64,000 bases of DNA from NCBI GenBank assembly GCA_030442055.1, contig JAUJEB010000004.1, positions 496,001 to 560,000 on the forward strand, given 5' to 3'. Position numbers and translations under genes: made by a program. Source of the DNA: Agaribacillus aureus. Its GTDB lineage: Bacteria; Bacteroidota; Bacteroidia; Cytophagales; Cyclobacteriaceae. Each line of letters begins with the position of its first letter. The stretch's first letter is position 1. Shown one piece after another: positions 9,971 to 19,164 of this stretch. The notes beneath the pieces were generated by a model. The model was not told where the DNA came from, searched no databases, and saw only the letters and a program-made list of their open reading frames with translations.

Positions 9971-11005
9971 TTACCCGATATGCTTGTACATCACATTTCC
10001 AATCATCTTAAGCATCCACAAGGGCATTTTACTAAAATACTTCTCTTTACTGCGATGTATTTGGCCGTAACTTGATTTGGTTTTGCTTTCCAGATTAATT
10101 TTATGATAGTCAAGCGTTCCAACCTGGGTGCCCCATCCCTTCTTAAATTGATGAAGACCTGTATTGTGCATGGCCGTACGTCCAAAGCAAAACACCTTCC
10201 AGGTAGACCCGGCGTAAAACTTTATTATTTCATTTATCAGGGCATTGTTTGGCCGGAATTGCTGATAACGATAGTCTTGCGCCAGGTATTTCATCAGTAC
10301 CTGCCCTCTAAAATGAAAAACTATGCCCATGGAAATTACGTCGCCATTCAGTTTTGCCACAAAAATGTTTCCCAGCCCCTTCTCTATGATATGCTCATAA
10401 ATTTTCATATAAAAAGCCAACGGAGCCGGTGGGACACCATTTTTCTTTTTGTTCTTACAGTTTAGCTGATAAAATTTGGTGATAAGTTCCCTGGTATTCT
10501 CCCGCACCACCTGAATATTGTTTTTGACGGATTTTTTAATATTCATGCGGTTCTTTCTGTTAAATGTTTTTAATATCTCTTCATAGGGCGGTTCGAGATT
10601 AATCTGATGTACATAATAGGAATCTGATACCAAATCCTGGGACTTAGGGCAGTTTAATCCTCTGAACTCAACGGATTTCCAACCATTTTTTCTTCCGAAA
10701 TCCATGATATCCGATATGATGGCTTTGGTGTCGAAGCCCTCCTCCAGTAACACCGGGCAGTAGTCTGAAAAAGGCAAGGAAACCCCTCTTTTCCCCGTCA
10801 AAAAACTATCAATGCCGACAATAGGTATTACGCCAACGACCTTTTCTCCGTCAAAGACCCCAAAATAATTTGCCTTGTAGCCATAACATTCTTCCAACAC
10901 CTGGTACCAGTTGACTGTATGAAAAATACTGCCGCCTAATTCTTTGATAATATTATTCCAGTTATCTACCTGTGCAGGATTCAAAATTTTTACTTCGTAT
11001 CTCAT
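9971..11005 (-). CDS. FemAB-like GNAT-fold transferase, copy 1
   Basis: A 344-residue protein of the FemAB-like double-GNAT type. Members relevant here are those found with exosortase-type exopolysaccharide clusters. Visible conserved parts are the N-terminal GYKANYFGVFDGEKVVGVIP, RGVSLPFSDYCP, a central RKNRMNIKKSVKNNI and the C-terminal FRPNNALINEIIKF and FKKGWG segments. It is clearly paralogous to the protein at 18078-19115, sharing RGVSLPF and a YKHI C-terminus. FemAB proteins transfer aminoacyl groups and GNATs acyl groups, so it could attach an activated residue to the glycan; that is inference. It ends the tailoring half, 11 bp from the SGNH gene. Confidence 0.8.
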   Translation of the reverse strand: MRYEVKILNPAQVDNWNNIIKELGGSIFHTVNWYQVLEECYGYKANYFGVFDGEKVVGVIPIVGIDSFLTGKRGVSLPFSDYCPVLLEEGFDTKAIISDIMDFGRKNGWKSVEFRGLNCPKSQDLVSDSYYVHQINLEPPYEEILKTFNRKNRMNIKKSVKNNIQVVRENTRELITKFYQLNCKNKKKNGVPPAPLAFYMKIYEHIIEKGLGNIFVAKLNGDVISMGIVFHFRGQVLMKYLAQDYRYQQFRPNNALINEIIKFYAGSTWKVFCFGRTAMHNTGLHQFKKGWGTQVGTLDYHKINLESKTKSSYGQIHRSKEKYFSKMPLWMLKMIGNVMYKHIG

Positions 11006-11016
11006 TTGTGTGTATT

Positions 11017-12048
11017 CTAAAGGCTACCTTCGAGGTCGGTATTTACCTTATTATAAAAATTGAATAACTCCTTAGCCACCAGGTCATGTCCCTTATCTAC
11101 AAAGTGAACATCGTGTTTGAAATAATCACTAACCTGTAAAAACTGGCTTAAGTCTAAAAAATCTATAGTGCCCTGCTTGCAGACATCTACAACAAAATCG
11201 ATATTTTTTCTGTCGTTTTTAATCAGCTCTTCCCGAAAGGGTATAATTACCACACCAAATTTGGCTCCCGAATCACGTACTTCCTGATTCAGCTGCAGGA
11301 TTAGCTCACGGGTAACCTCATACCGGTATTTTGACGAGCCTTTGGATTCGGTTTTATTATCTGTGGAGATTTTTACATTCATACGCGATTCCAAAAGATT
11401 TTTGATAAAAAATATCGCATGTGAGTGCTCATATAGCCATCTTTTGAAAGTCAGATACCTCACTTTCAACCAGCTGGCGTCATTTTTGGGAAACTTCAGC
11501 TTGCCATCCTTATCCAAATACGCAAAAGATTTTCTTAAATTGTCGGTATAATCATTTCCGGTATAAAATAACAGCCAGACATATTCGGGTTTTACCGCAT
11601 CTTTAAACTTCCGGAATGCCAGCAGTTCCTGAGCGGTAGAATAGCCTTGGGAGCCTAATGCCACTACCTGTATGTCGGGGTTTTCACGCTTTTGAAGGAT
11701 GTTTTCAAATCGCTCGTGAAAGATCAGCTCGTAGTCCATTTCCAGGCTTTCTACGAACGAGTCTCCCAGTAAAACAATTCTTTTTCCACTTGACGATGCC
11801 CCATCGAAATCATCGTCCCTGAATCCAAGGTTATTATAGCGGTAGGAAGACCGTATTTTATCCTTGTTACGTACGTAAACGCCTTCGCCGAAGGGCTTAC
11901 CTGTCCAACCCAGCTCCTTATCATAGGCGGCTAACCTTTTCGTTTCCTGCTCCACAAAGAGTCTGACCATCACCTCTCCTAATATCAATGCAATAGCAAT
12001 GGATATGAAGAACAAAAGCAAGTTTGATTTTACATTTGCAAATTTCAT
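11017..12048 (-). CDS. membrane-anchored SGNH/GDSL-family protein
   Basis: A 343-residue protein with one N-terminal membrane segment (about 8-30) and an outward SGNH domain. Block I is IVLLGDSFVE with Ser97, a later YTGNDYTDN matches the oxyanion-hole Asn block, and the C-terminal HDVHFVDKGHDLVA supplies Asp and His. SGNH enzymes hydrolyse esters or act as O-acetyltransferases; in exopolysaccharide clusters they usually add or remove acyl groups on the polymer in the periplasm. Direction of reaction and substrate are unknown. A 266 bp gap lies upstream, so it may have its own promoter. Confidence 0.78.
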   Translation of the reverse strand: MKFANVKSNLLLFFISIAIALILGEVMVRLFVEQETKRLAAYDKELGWTGKPFGEGVYVRNKDKIRSSYRYNNLGFRDDDFDGASSSGKRIVLLGDSFVESLEMDYELIFHERFENILQKRENPDIQVVALGSQGYSTAQELLAFRKFKDAVKPEYVWLLFYTGNDYTDNLRKSFAYLDKDGKLKFPKNDASWLKVRYLTFKRWLYEHSHAIFFIKNLLESRMNVKISTDNKTESKGSSKYRYEVTRELILQLNQEVRDSGAKFGVVIIPFREELIKNDRKNIDFVVDVCKQGTIDFLDLSQFLQVSDYFKHDVHFVDKGHDLVAKELFNFYNKVNTDLEGSL

Positions 12049-12314
12049 TTGTCAATTATGTCTATTGTGAAATGTTCGACATTGTTAAACTTTGATCCTT
12101 ACGTCACAAATTTATCGGAGGCAGGTATTGCATCGATAACTTGTTTAAGTAAATCAATTAAAAGTTAGTCTTTAACATAATTTTACACCTAAAATTACAT
12201 CAGCATTTACATTGGGTTGGGAGTGAAACGGCAATTTTAGCCGATTAATGCGTGACTTAAAAATTAGATGATCCTAAAAAAGCAAAAATAATACAAAAAA
12301 ATACAATTAAAAAT

Positions 12315-13259
12315 TCAATTATTTATGTTTTTATCACCCGGCTCTACTTCATCCCTCCAAAATCCTGCCACATCTCTTGGTATGGCATTCCAAAATTGAT
12401 CCGAATATTGCTTATTAATATACATTAACAATTCCTCATACATATTAACTGGGAACTCTTCCATACCTACCTTATCACGATCAAATGCCAGATAATCGGG
12501 ATGTACATTCACCAAAACCATACCTCCTTTTGCAACAATCCAATCCACTTTTTTCTTCCAGATATCGATTGTCCTTTCCCTCATTAAAACATATGGCGTA
12601 AAATCCTGCGACACAGTATAGGGCAGCTCCACATATCCTTTTCCATTTTTTGCTACCCAAAAAGGAAAAATAGTTTCTACCCCGTCAGACTGTGGTTCAA
12701 ATGGATCCGTATCAAAGGTAGACAGATCGTATTCAATATGGAGGTCGTGTATCCAATCCAGGTTATGATGCATCGCCGGTGCCCTGAAACCAACCACTTT
12801 CCAATCCCTGATATATTCATTGATCTTTTTTGCCCTTTCCACGAATATTTTTCTGGATTGAAACAATTTTCCGTCATGGTTTAAGCCGTGAACTCCCACC
12901 TCAAACCCATTGGCCTCCAAATTGCTTCTCAGGACCGGAGACACCTGGTATCTTTCCGGAACAAAATTAAAAGACGAAACAAAACCATGTTTTTGCTCCA
13001 ATGCCATCAGTGATTTACAACGATCATGGCCCTTTTGCAATTCAACATCGTGTGTAAGCACCACAGCAAACTTTTTCCCCTCCGGCCAGCCTCTGAAATA
13101 CGGAGGCTTTTCCCCGGCTTTTTCCAATATTGGCCAGGAATCGCGATACTTAGGCAGTTTATATAATATCAGCTTTCTCCTCAACAAAAGCTGTAAGCTC
13201 CTGGGGATCAACGGCTTTAATCCGTAGAAAATGGTATTGATCAATTTGGACTTGTCCAT
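12315..13259 (-). CDS. polysaccharide deacetylase-family protein (NodB fold)
   Basis: A 314-residue protein with NodB-type motifs: VVLTHDVE (motif 1, Asp base and metal Asp), VGVHGLNHDGK (motif 2, metal His residues) and VGFRAPAMHHNLDW (motif 3). The family removes N-acetyl groups from polysaccharides; some members in exopolysaccharide clusters act on the lipid-linked unit. No clear signal peptide is visible, so it may work in the cytoplasm. Downstream of the AAC(3)-fold gene, it could expose an amine that a later transferase acylates; this link is inference. Confidence 0.8.
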   Translation of the reverse strand: MDKSKLINTIFYGLKPLIPRSLQLLLRRKLILYKLPKYRDSWPILEKAGEKPPYFRGWPEGKKFAVVLTHDVELQKGHDRCKSLMALEQKHGFVSSFNFVPERYQVSPVLRSNLEANGFEVGVHGLNHDGKLFQSRKIFVERAKKINEYIRDWKVVGFRAPAMHHNLDWIHDLHIEYDLSTFDTDPFEPQSDGVETIFPFWVAKNGKGYVELPYTVSQDFTPYVLMRERTIDIWKKKVDWIVAKGGMVLVNVHPDYLAFDRDKVGMEEFPVNMYEELLMYINKQYSDQFWNAIPRDVAGFWRDEVEPGDKNINN

Positions 13260-13315
13260 ATATTCAATTTAAAAAATGATCAATTGCACATGCAGCCATT
13301 TCTTTATGCATCCTG

Positions 13316-14230
13316 TTATTTATGATAAGCCGAACGACCGTCTATAGCCGCCGCAATTAGTTTTTCCTGTACTGCTTTTGCCCGGGCGTAAAATAAGTCC
13401 ACTCCTGAATATCTCCATTCAAACAGATCCTGTTTGTTTAATATTTTCCTTACCATCGGATGTAATTTTCGTTGATAACCGGACTTATCCGGGTGTAACA
13501 ACGAATAGGGAATAGCCTCCTCATCACCTGAGATTAAGGATATCGGGATTTGAATGGATTCAAATTTGGTAGGATACCTATCTGTTTCGATTAAAACATC
13601 TTCCACCGAATGTGTTTGGGTCATGCAATGAAAATATCGCACACCCAATCCAAGGATTACAGTATTATCCTGTGACATTTTATCAAACGGACTACCTTTG
13701 CCACATCCTGTCTTGCATAACTCATGTCCGCTTGTCAGGTATTTAGCCTTTGGACCAAGGGCACATACGCGATGAGTTGGATGTTTACTGACGCTGACGC
13801 CAGGATAGTTACGAAAAATTTCCGTGAGCACCCCCATTTGAGATGGCATCTTGTCCACATAAAAATCCGGCCTGTCGGCAAAGTATCGTCTCACATCATA
13901 GTTGTAGGTTCTACCTCCAAAAAAGAAGGCCGGCATCGCCAGCGTTTTTTCCGGGCCGCAAAGGGAAATCAATAACTCCAATAATTCTTTTGGGCTCCCT
14001 TTGTACATAGGCAACATAGTGTTAAAAGAGCTATGCACCATCAAAGTATCAAAATCAGCCGGCAATTTTTTCTCTAATTCTTCCTTAAGATCCTGAGGAG
14101 AAAAGTTGCCATATCGTTTTTCCTTGAACGGGTGCAGCTTCTTTTCAAGATCGTATTTCACCATTTTTAACTTGTTACGAGTTTTTTGGTTAAATACATT
14201 TCTTAGCAGGTAGTAAATTTTTGCTTTCAT
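13316..14230 (-). CDS. AAC(3)/YokD-fold N-acyltransferase
   Basis: A 304-residue protein of the aminoglycoside 3-N-acetyltransferase fold. Motifs are LMVHSSFN, TLAMPAF, SKHPTHRVCALGPKA and TQTHSVED, the last holding the conserved His. In sugar clusters these enzymes acylate amino sugars or nucleotide sugars, not antibiotics. It is 1 bp from the deacetylase-like gene at 14232 and follows a carrier-protein and adenylation pair in the same block. It is therefore one of the candidates for moving the carrier-bound acyl group onto a sugar amine; nothing in the sequence proves the donor. Confidence 0.82.
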   Translation of the reverse strand: MKAKIYYLLRNVFNQKTRNKLKMVKYDLEKKLHPFKEKRYGNFSPQDLKEELEKKLPADFDTLMVHSSFNTMLPMYKGSPKELLELLISLCGPEKTLAMPAFFFGGRTYNYDVRRYFADRPDFYVDKMPSQMGVLTEIFRNYPGVSVSKHPTHRVCALGPKAKYLTSGHELCKTGCGKGSPFDKMSQDNTVILGLGVRYFHCMTQTHSVEDVLIETDRYPTKFESIQIPISLISGDEEAIPYSLLHPDKSGYQRKLHPMVRKILNKQDLFEWRYSGVDLFYARAKAVQEKLIAAAIDGRSAYHK

Positions 14231-14231
14231 C

Positions 14232-15326
14232 TCAACTGGTTACCTCCTCTTTAAACGATTGCAGATCAAAGTCCCCAAATTTGGCAAAACAATATTTATC
14301 CGGATTGGAGGCAATAAAATCCAGAAAAGGCGCTAAACTCTTCTCGTTGATTTTTGTGAATATTTTGGAATGTCCAATCAGTACCACCGGAAGTTTTTTC
14401 TCCAGATGGCCATATTGCCTGTCGATTCGTTTCAGCCCCCTGATCAATTGAGTCCCCGTGCATTGGTTAAAATCAAATTTCCAGGCGTGCTTATCGGTAA
14501 AAAATGACATTAGCTTCGAAAATTTTGAGGCGTTGTTTTGCGCCGCCGGCTCTTGCTCCTCCATATCCGGCTCATCGTATTTCGCGTGCTTGTGCTGACT
14601 TGCCTGGAATACCCTGAACACCCTGTTAGGCGTTAAAAATGCCCATACATTTTTCAATTCAGTATAAATCGGGATTTCGACCAGCTCGCCGTCAGGATCT
14701 TTTTTGCAAACATCCAGGACATCAACGGGCCAGGGCAATAAATCGCTGTGAGAATGGGTATAATCAAACTTGACCCTGTCGTTGCGTTTTCCATACTTGA
14801 AAACTGAGGTATCAATATTGATGCCTTCTTCTATCAATGCTTTTACAATGTTTTGGGACGGACTCATTGACCAGTTTGCGGCTCTGAAAGCATGGCAACG
14901 GTAGGTACTATCCACTGCTGTCAGCAATGACTCCAGGTAAGCCTTGCAGGTTTGAATCATTTCCTTCACCCGCTGATAAGGCAAGTCGGCCAAACTGTAT
15001 TCATCCCAGTGCTGCTGCCACCGCCCATCTACCAGCTTCGATTTAAAGTAGGATGAATGTATGTGAAGCTGAACGTCATGACCTGTCGCAATAGCTCTTT
15101 TAAGCTGCTCCTCGATCTTGAGATAATCAAAGGTATCTTTCCCCGTAGCTTCAAAGTGCTCCTTGAACTTTAATATTTCGGCCACATCTGCCATAATCGT
15201 TAATTTGGCACCGTATCGATCAAATTGTTCCAACATTCGATCGGTTGGTGCCACCATCAACTGGTAAGGCGACCCCTCGCCATTGCCGTGTATTTCGTAA
15301 TCCAAGGTAAATAGGTTTCCAAGCAT
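14232..15326 (-). CDS. polysaccharide deacetylase-like protein (WalW-like)
   Basis: A 364-residue protein that starts directly with the fold's first strand (LFTLDYEIHGNG). Residues near 95 (HDVQLHIHSSYF) hold a His pair like motif 2, and CHAFRAANWSMSP is like motif 3. It matches the description of WalW-type proteins found in exopolysaccharide clusters and has no signal peptide. The typical metal Asp of motif 1 appears as LDYE, so deacetylase activity is not certain. It sits 22 bp after the DUF354 gene and touches the AAC(3)-fold gene, consistent with one transcript. Confidence 0.72.
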   Translation of the reverse strand: MLGNLFTLDYEIHGNGEGSPYQLMVAPTDRMLEQFDRYGAKLTIMADVAEILKFKEHFEATGKDTFDYLKIEEQLKRAIATGHDVQLHIHSSYFKSKLVDGRWQQHWDEYSLADLPYQRVKEMIQTCKAYLESLLTAVDSTYRCHAFRAANWSMSPSQNIVKALIEEGINIDTSVFKYGKRNDRVKFDYTHSHSDLLPWPVDVLDVCKKDPDGELVEIPIYTELKNVWAFLTPNRVFRVFQASQHKHAKYDEPDMEEQEPAAQNNASKFSKLMSFFTDKHAWKFDFNQCTGTQLIRGLKRIDRQYGHLEKKLPVVLIGHSKIFTKINEKSLAPFLDFIASNPDKYCFAKFGDFDLQSFKEEVTS

Positions 15327-15348
15327 CTTTCTAAAATTATTATAACAT

Positions 15349-16395
15349 TTATGCTTCTACCAGCTTTATTACTTCCTTGACAATCTTTTGCAAGGCCGGG
15401 CTTTGCTCCTTCAAAGCGGCAGCGGACCTTTCGCGCTTCTTTAATATTACCTTATTTTCAATATCTTCTTCCGATCTGATTAGAGAAAGGCGTCCGGATT
15501 CCTCCAGGTAACGATCAACGGCTCCTATTTTTCCGCCGAAAATGCTGTACGAGGGCACTCCCAGCGCGGCTGACTCCCTAATCATGGTTCCACCTCCACT
15601 GATCACCAGGTCGGAATACCAGACCAGGTTTAACCCATTCAACACTTTATCGGGAATGACAATACGTCCGTTTTCGATGTATTCTTTATATTTTTCCTTA
15701 ATGCCTGATTCCTGATCTTTGGTTCTGGGCAGAATAACCATTTTGGTATTTTCATTTGCCAACACGCGTTCCATTGTTTTTTCAAATAATTGATCGCTCA
15801 GATCGGTATGATAATGGGCGGCGGTGGCCGGAGGTCTCACCGAAACTACGATGTGATCTTCGTTGATATTTAAGTAAGACAATATAGACGGATCAGGCCG
15901 TAAATTCTGTATGTAAACATCTTCTTTGATACCCGGGAATCTGGCTACTTTTTTAAAATATTTGTTGGTAAAAGATTCAGGCATTACCTCCGGAACAATC
16001 CCAAGTGTCGGAAGTAGCAACGGAAATTCGGCCGAATGTTCATAATCGGTAGCAACTGCAGATTTCATTCCTATTAAACTGGCAAACAAGAATTGCGATC
16101 TCGATCCGTGTGACAAGGCCAGATCAGGCCTTTCCTTAACAAAAACAGGTAACATCTGCAATGCCCTGAACAGCACGCCAAAAGTTTTGAGAATTTTATT
16201 TTTCCCGAAGTGCTTGCCCAGGGGTTTATAGTCAAATTGAAAATAATCAGCCAAACCAATTGCCTGAGCATAGTCTCTGACAGTAATTAAAACTTCATAA
16301 TCCTTCTTCCTTAACTCGTTAATAATCGGATTAAAAAAAGGAATATGCGGTGAATTGTCGAGGTCTATCCAGATTTTTTTGTTTTTTCTTGCCAT
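15349..16395 (-). CDS. DUF354 protein, GT-B-like fold
   Basis: A 348-residue protein with the hallmark start IWIDLDNSPHIPFFNPII and the segments PDLALSHGSRSQ and YEHSAEFPLLLP. The C-terminal half has SDLVISGGGTMIRESAALG, like the donor site of UDP-GlcNAc 2-epimerase/MurG folds. DUF354 proteins occur in exopolysaccharide and archaeal glycan clusters; they are presumed glycosyltransferases or epimerases, but no activity is established to my knowledge. It lies between the adenylation enzyme and the WalW-like gene, inside the tailoring run. Confidence 0.82.
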   Translation of the reverse strand: MARKNKKIWIDLDNSPHIPFFNPIINELRKKDYEVLITVRDYAQAIGLADYFQFDYKPLGKHFGKNKILKTFGVLFRALQMLPVFVKERPDLALSHGSRSQFLFASLIGMKSAVATDYEHSAEFPLLLPTLGIVPEVMPESFTNKYFKKVARFPGIKEDVYIQNLRPDPSILSYLNINEDHIVVSVRPPATAAHYHTDLSDQLFEKTMERVLANENTKMVILPRTKDQESGIKEKYKEYIENGRIVIPDKVLNGLNLVWYSDLVISGGGTMIRESAALGVPSYSIFGGKIGAVDRYLEESGRLSLIRSEEDIENKVILKKRERSAAALKEQSPALQKIVKEVIKLVEA

Positions 16396-16420
16396 AAAAA
16401 GAATTTTTATACAGACAATG

Positions 16421-18007
16421 TTATTGGACGGATTCTTTTACCAAAGTCGGTTTATCAATTTTGCCGGTGGAAGTTTTTGGCAAGCTTTGCCTGAACTCGA
16501 TTATTTCAGGCACCATGTATTTTGGGATTTTTTCAGCACAAAACACCCGGACATCACCTGCTTCCAGTGATTGCCCTTCCTTTAGGGTGATGACAGCCTT
16601 TATCCTGTTGCTGATTAAATCATCGGGAATGGCAATTACTGCCGCCTCACTTATCATGGGATGTGTATAAAGCGCTGCCTCAATTTCTCCAATCTCAATT
16701 CTATATCCGCGGCTTTTTATCATATGATCCACGCGCCCCACATAAATGTAATCATCGTCTTCATTCAACGTAACCAGATCTCCTGTTTTATATATTTTTT
16801 CCTGAAAGTTTGGCTGAAAAGTATTTGGAACAAAAACCTTGCTGGTCCTGTCGGGATCACCCCAATAACCCTGTGCTACGCAGGTGCCCCTACCCATCAG
16901 TTCACCTTCTTCACCTGGCCTGGTAACAATTTTTCCCTCTTTGGTAACGGCAAAAACATCTGAATTTTCACAACACTTTCCAATGGGGATTGGCTGGCTC
17001 TGGCCTTCGGGAATTGCCCTGGTACGATAATAAGTAATGACGTTTGTTTCCGTTGGACCATACAGGTTAATATATTCCTTGCCAGGCACTAAATTCATTA
17101 ATTCCCTCAGATATTTTACAGGGAATACTTCTCCGGCAAATATGATCATGCGCATATTTGAAAAATCCCGCTGATCCAATTGGCCATGCATCACCATCAT
17201 CGATAAAATAGAGGGCACTGAATACCAGACAGAAATACGATGATCCTGTATCCATTTTGACAGCCTGGATGGAAATATGGACAAGGTTTCCGGCACCGGG
17301 CATAAAGTGCCGCCGACTTTAATACAGCAAAAAATATCCAGGATGGACAGATCAAAATGCAGTGGTGCGTGGTTTGAAAATATATCTTCGCCATTTACCT
17401 TTAAATATGCTACAACCCAGTTAATAAAGGTCAATGCATTCAGATGCGAGATCATGACGCCCTTGGGATTGCCTGTAGAACCGGAGGTATACAGTATATA
17501 GGCAAGGTCTGTTGAGATACTTTTGATCGTCGGCGATCCGGCGTTTCCATCTGCCAAAACCTGTTCCCATAACACTAATTTTCTGTCAATATCGGGCGAA
17601 ATCTCATTCCTGCTATCTGTGACTACTACCATTTCCACAACAGGTGCCACAGCCAGGACCTCCGGAAGTTTATTGGCTTTTTCAGAAGAGGTGAGCAGAC
17701 ATTTTATCTGGCAATTCTCAATAATATAGGAAATTCTGGCACTTGGTGCCTGCGGGTCGAGAGGTACGTAGACGGCGTTGGCTTTGAGTATGGAAAATAT
17801 CGAAATAATAGATTCTGCCGATTTATTCAGATAAATACCTACCCTGTCGCCGGGCTCAACACCATTATCAACCAAAAAGTTAGCCAGCCTATTGGTCTTA
17901 TCCTCGAGCTCGCCATAGGTGACCTTGTCGTTCCCAAATACCACGGCGTCTTTGGCAGGATGGCTTTTAGCGCTATCGATCAATAATTGCTGAAGTACGT
18001 AACTCAT
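16421..18007 (-). CDS. stand-alone amino-acid adenylation enzyme (predicted L-prolyl-ACP ligase type)
   Basis: A 528-residue AMP-forming ligase. Core motifs are YTSGSTGNPKG (173-183), the A4 core FDLSILDIF (218-226), YGPTE (316-320), YKTGD (406-410), GRVDHMIKSRGYRIE (424-438) and the A10 Lys516 in STGKID. Aligned on GrsA-A, the pocket reads D219, L220, L223, Y262, I289, A291, L315, V323, I324, K516. Asp219 indicates an alpha-amino acid substrate rather than a fatty acid. The code is close to the one I remember for the prolyl ligases PltF and RedM. There is no fused carrier or condensation domain; the partner is presumably the carrier protein at 19165, two genes upstream. Family call certain, substrate inferred. 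Confidence 0.88.
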   Translation of the reverse strand: MSYVLQQLLIDSAKSHPAKDAVVFGNDKVTYGELEDKTNRLANFLVDNGVEPGDRVGIYLNKSAESIISIFSILKANAVYVPLDPQAPSARISYIIENCQIKCLLTSSEKANKLPEVLAVAPVVEMVVVTDSRNEISPDIDRKLVLWEQVLADGNAGSPTIKSISTDLAYILYTSGSTGNPKGVMISHLNALTFINWVVAYLKVNGEDIFSNHAPLHFDLSILDIFCCIKVGGTLCPVPETLSIFPSRLSKWIQDHRISVWYSVPSILSMMVMHGQLDQRDFSNMRMIIFAGEVFPVKYLRELMNLVPGKEYINLYGPTETNVITYYRTRAIPEGQSQPIPIGKCCENSDVFAVTKEGKIVTRPGEEGELMGRGTCVAQGYWGDPDRTSKVFVPNTFQPNFQEKIYKTGDLVTLNEDDDYIYVGRVDHMIKSRGYRIEIGEIEAALYTHPMISEAAVIAIPDDLISNRIKAVITLKEGQSLEAGDVRVFCAEKIPKYMVPEIIEFRQSLPKTSTGKIDKPTLVKESVQ

Positions 18008-18077
18008 TGTAGAAAATAAAATTTTTTACTAACCTTAATATTAACCCACAAAGCCCTCCTGACTATTTTAACCGGCT

Positions 18078-19115
18078 TCAGGCAATATGCTTATATGCCA
18101 GATTACCGGCAAGTTTTAATAATGGATTGGGCATATTTCTGAAGATTGAATTGTGAAAGCCCTCCACCTGATCATGACTTTCGACATATTGATTTTCTTT
18201 AATACTATATTTGTAATAGCCTACCTCTCTCTCCTCCGCCCCCCAGGCCAATTTAAACCTGCGTAGCCCGTCGTTGTTCGTGGTGGTTTTGCCAAGACTC
18301 ATATTTTTTAATCCTTTTTCATAGGCGCTGTCCATAGCTTGCCAAAACATGGCGTAGTTATGCCTTTTTTTCTTATAATTGAAATCGGAGGCGCCATATT
18401 TGTAAATAATATGATCTCCAAAATGCAGAAAGACACCGCTGGCAACCACCTCGCCTTCAAAGCAGGCATTTACGACGAAACCCAGGTCTTTTTGAATAAT
18501 TAGCTCATGCAGTTTCCGGAAGAAATTTAAGGGCTGGGGGGGTAATCCATGCCGTTTCCTGGTTAGGCAATTAAGATTATAAAAGGCCTCTATTGCTTCC
18601 AGGCTTTGAGAAGTTTCACTTGTGATGCCTTCTCTAACCGACCTGTTAATGTTTCTTCTGGTAGCTCCCTGTAATTTCTTAAGCCATTCTTCTGACTTTG
18701 CGGCAACAACCGGCAGGCGGTGCTCATAAAAAACCGAAGAAGGCGTGGTATCATCACCAAAAAATCTATCCCCTCCCCTGACCTCGATATATTTCCAGCG
18801 GTTTTTTTTGGCATGTGTTCTGACGGCTTCTAAAAGCGACTCGAAAACCTTTTCATCGCGAACCAAAGGCTCACAGGTATCTGTAAAAGGTAGTGACACG
18901 CCACGTCTGCCGGTAATAAAACTATCAACCTCCAGAACAGGCAGAACCCCAACGAATTTGTTACCTTCCGTTAAAGTAAAATACAGCGGCTTGTACCCAT
19001 AAGCTTCACACAAAACCTGCGCCCAGTTTGAGGAATAGAAAATCGAATACCCTTCAAATTCAAGCATTCGCTCATTCCAATCCGGAATCGCTCTTGGGTC
19101 AACAATTTCAACCAT
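18078..19115 (-). CDS. FemAB-like GNAT-fold transferase, copy 2
   Basis: A 345-residue paralogue of the protein at 9971-11005. Shared segments include GYKPLYF, RRGVSLPFTDTCE, a KLQGATRRNINRSVREG loop where copy 1 has RKNRMNIKKS, KKRHNYAMFWQ and a C-terminal AYKHIA. The gene lies between the carrier-protein gene and the adenylation gene, so it belongs to the same transcript and is the transferase nearest to the carrier. A role in passing the carrier-bound aminoacyl-derived group to a glycan amine or hydroxyl is plausible, since FemAB relatives transfer aminoacyl groups, but this is inference. Confidence 0.8.
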   Translation of the reverse strand: MVEIVDPRAIPDWNERMLEFEGYSIFYSSNWAQVLCEAYGYKPLYFTLTEGNKFVGVLPVLEVDSFITGRRGVSLPFTDTCEPLVRDEKVFESLLEAVRTHAKKNRWKYIEVRGGDRFFGDDTTPSSVFYEHRLPVVAAKSEEWLKKLQGATRRNINRSVREGITSETSQSLEAIEAFYNLNCLTRKRHGLPPQPLNFFRKLHELIIQKDLGFVVNACFEGEVVASGVFLHFGDHIIYKYGASDFNYKKKRHNYAMFWQAMDSAYEKGLKNMSLGKTTTNNDGLRRFKLAWGAEEREVGYYKYSIKENQYVESHDQVEGFHNSIFRNMPNPLLKLAGNLAYKHIA

Positions 19116-19164
19116 ACCAATACTGTTTTATCGAATAGATCAGATTTTTCCAGAAATGCCCCGC

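Noticed and set aside
13316-14230. Aminoglycoside resistance gene
   Set aside because: The fold is AAC(3)-like, but the setting is an exopolysaccharide cluster and the fold is widely used for sugar acylation.
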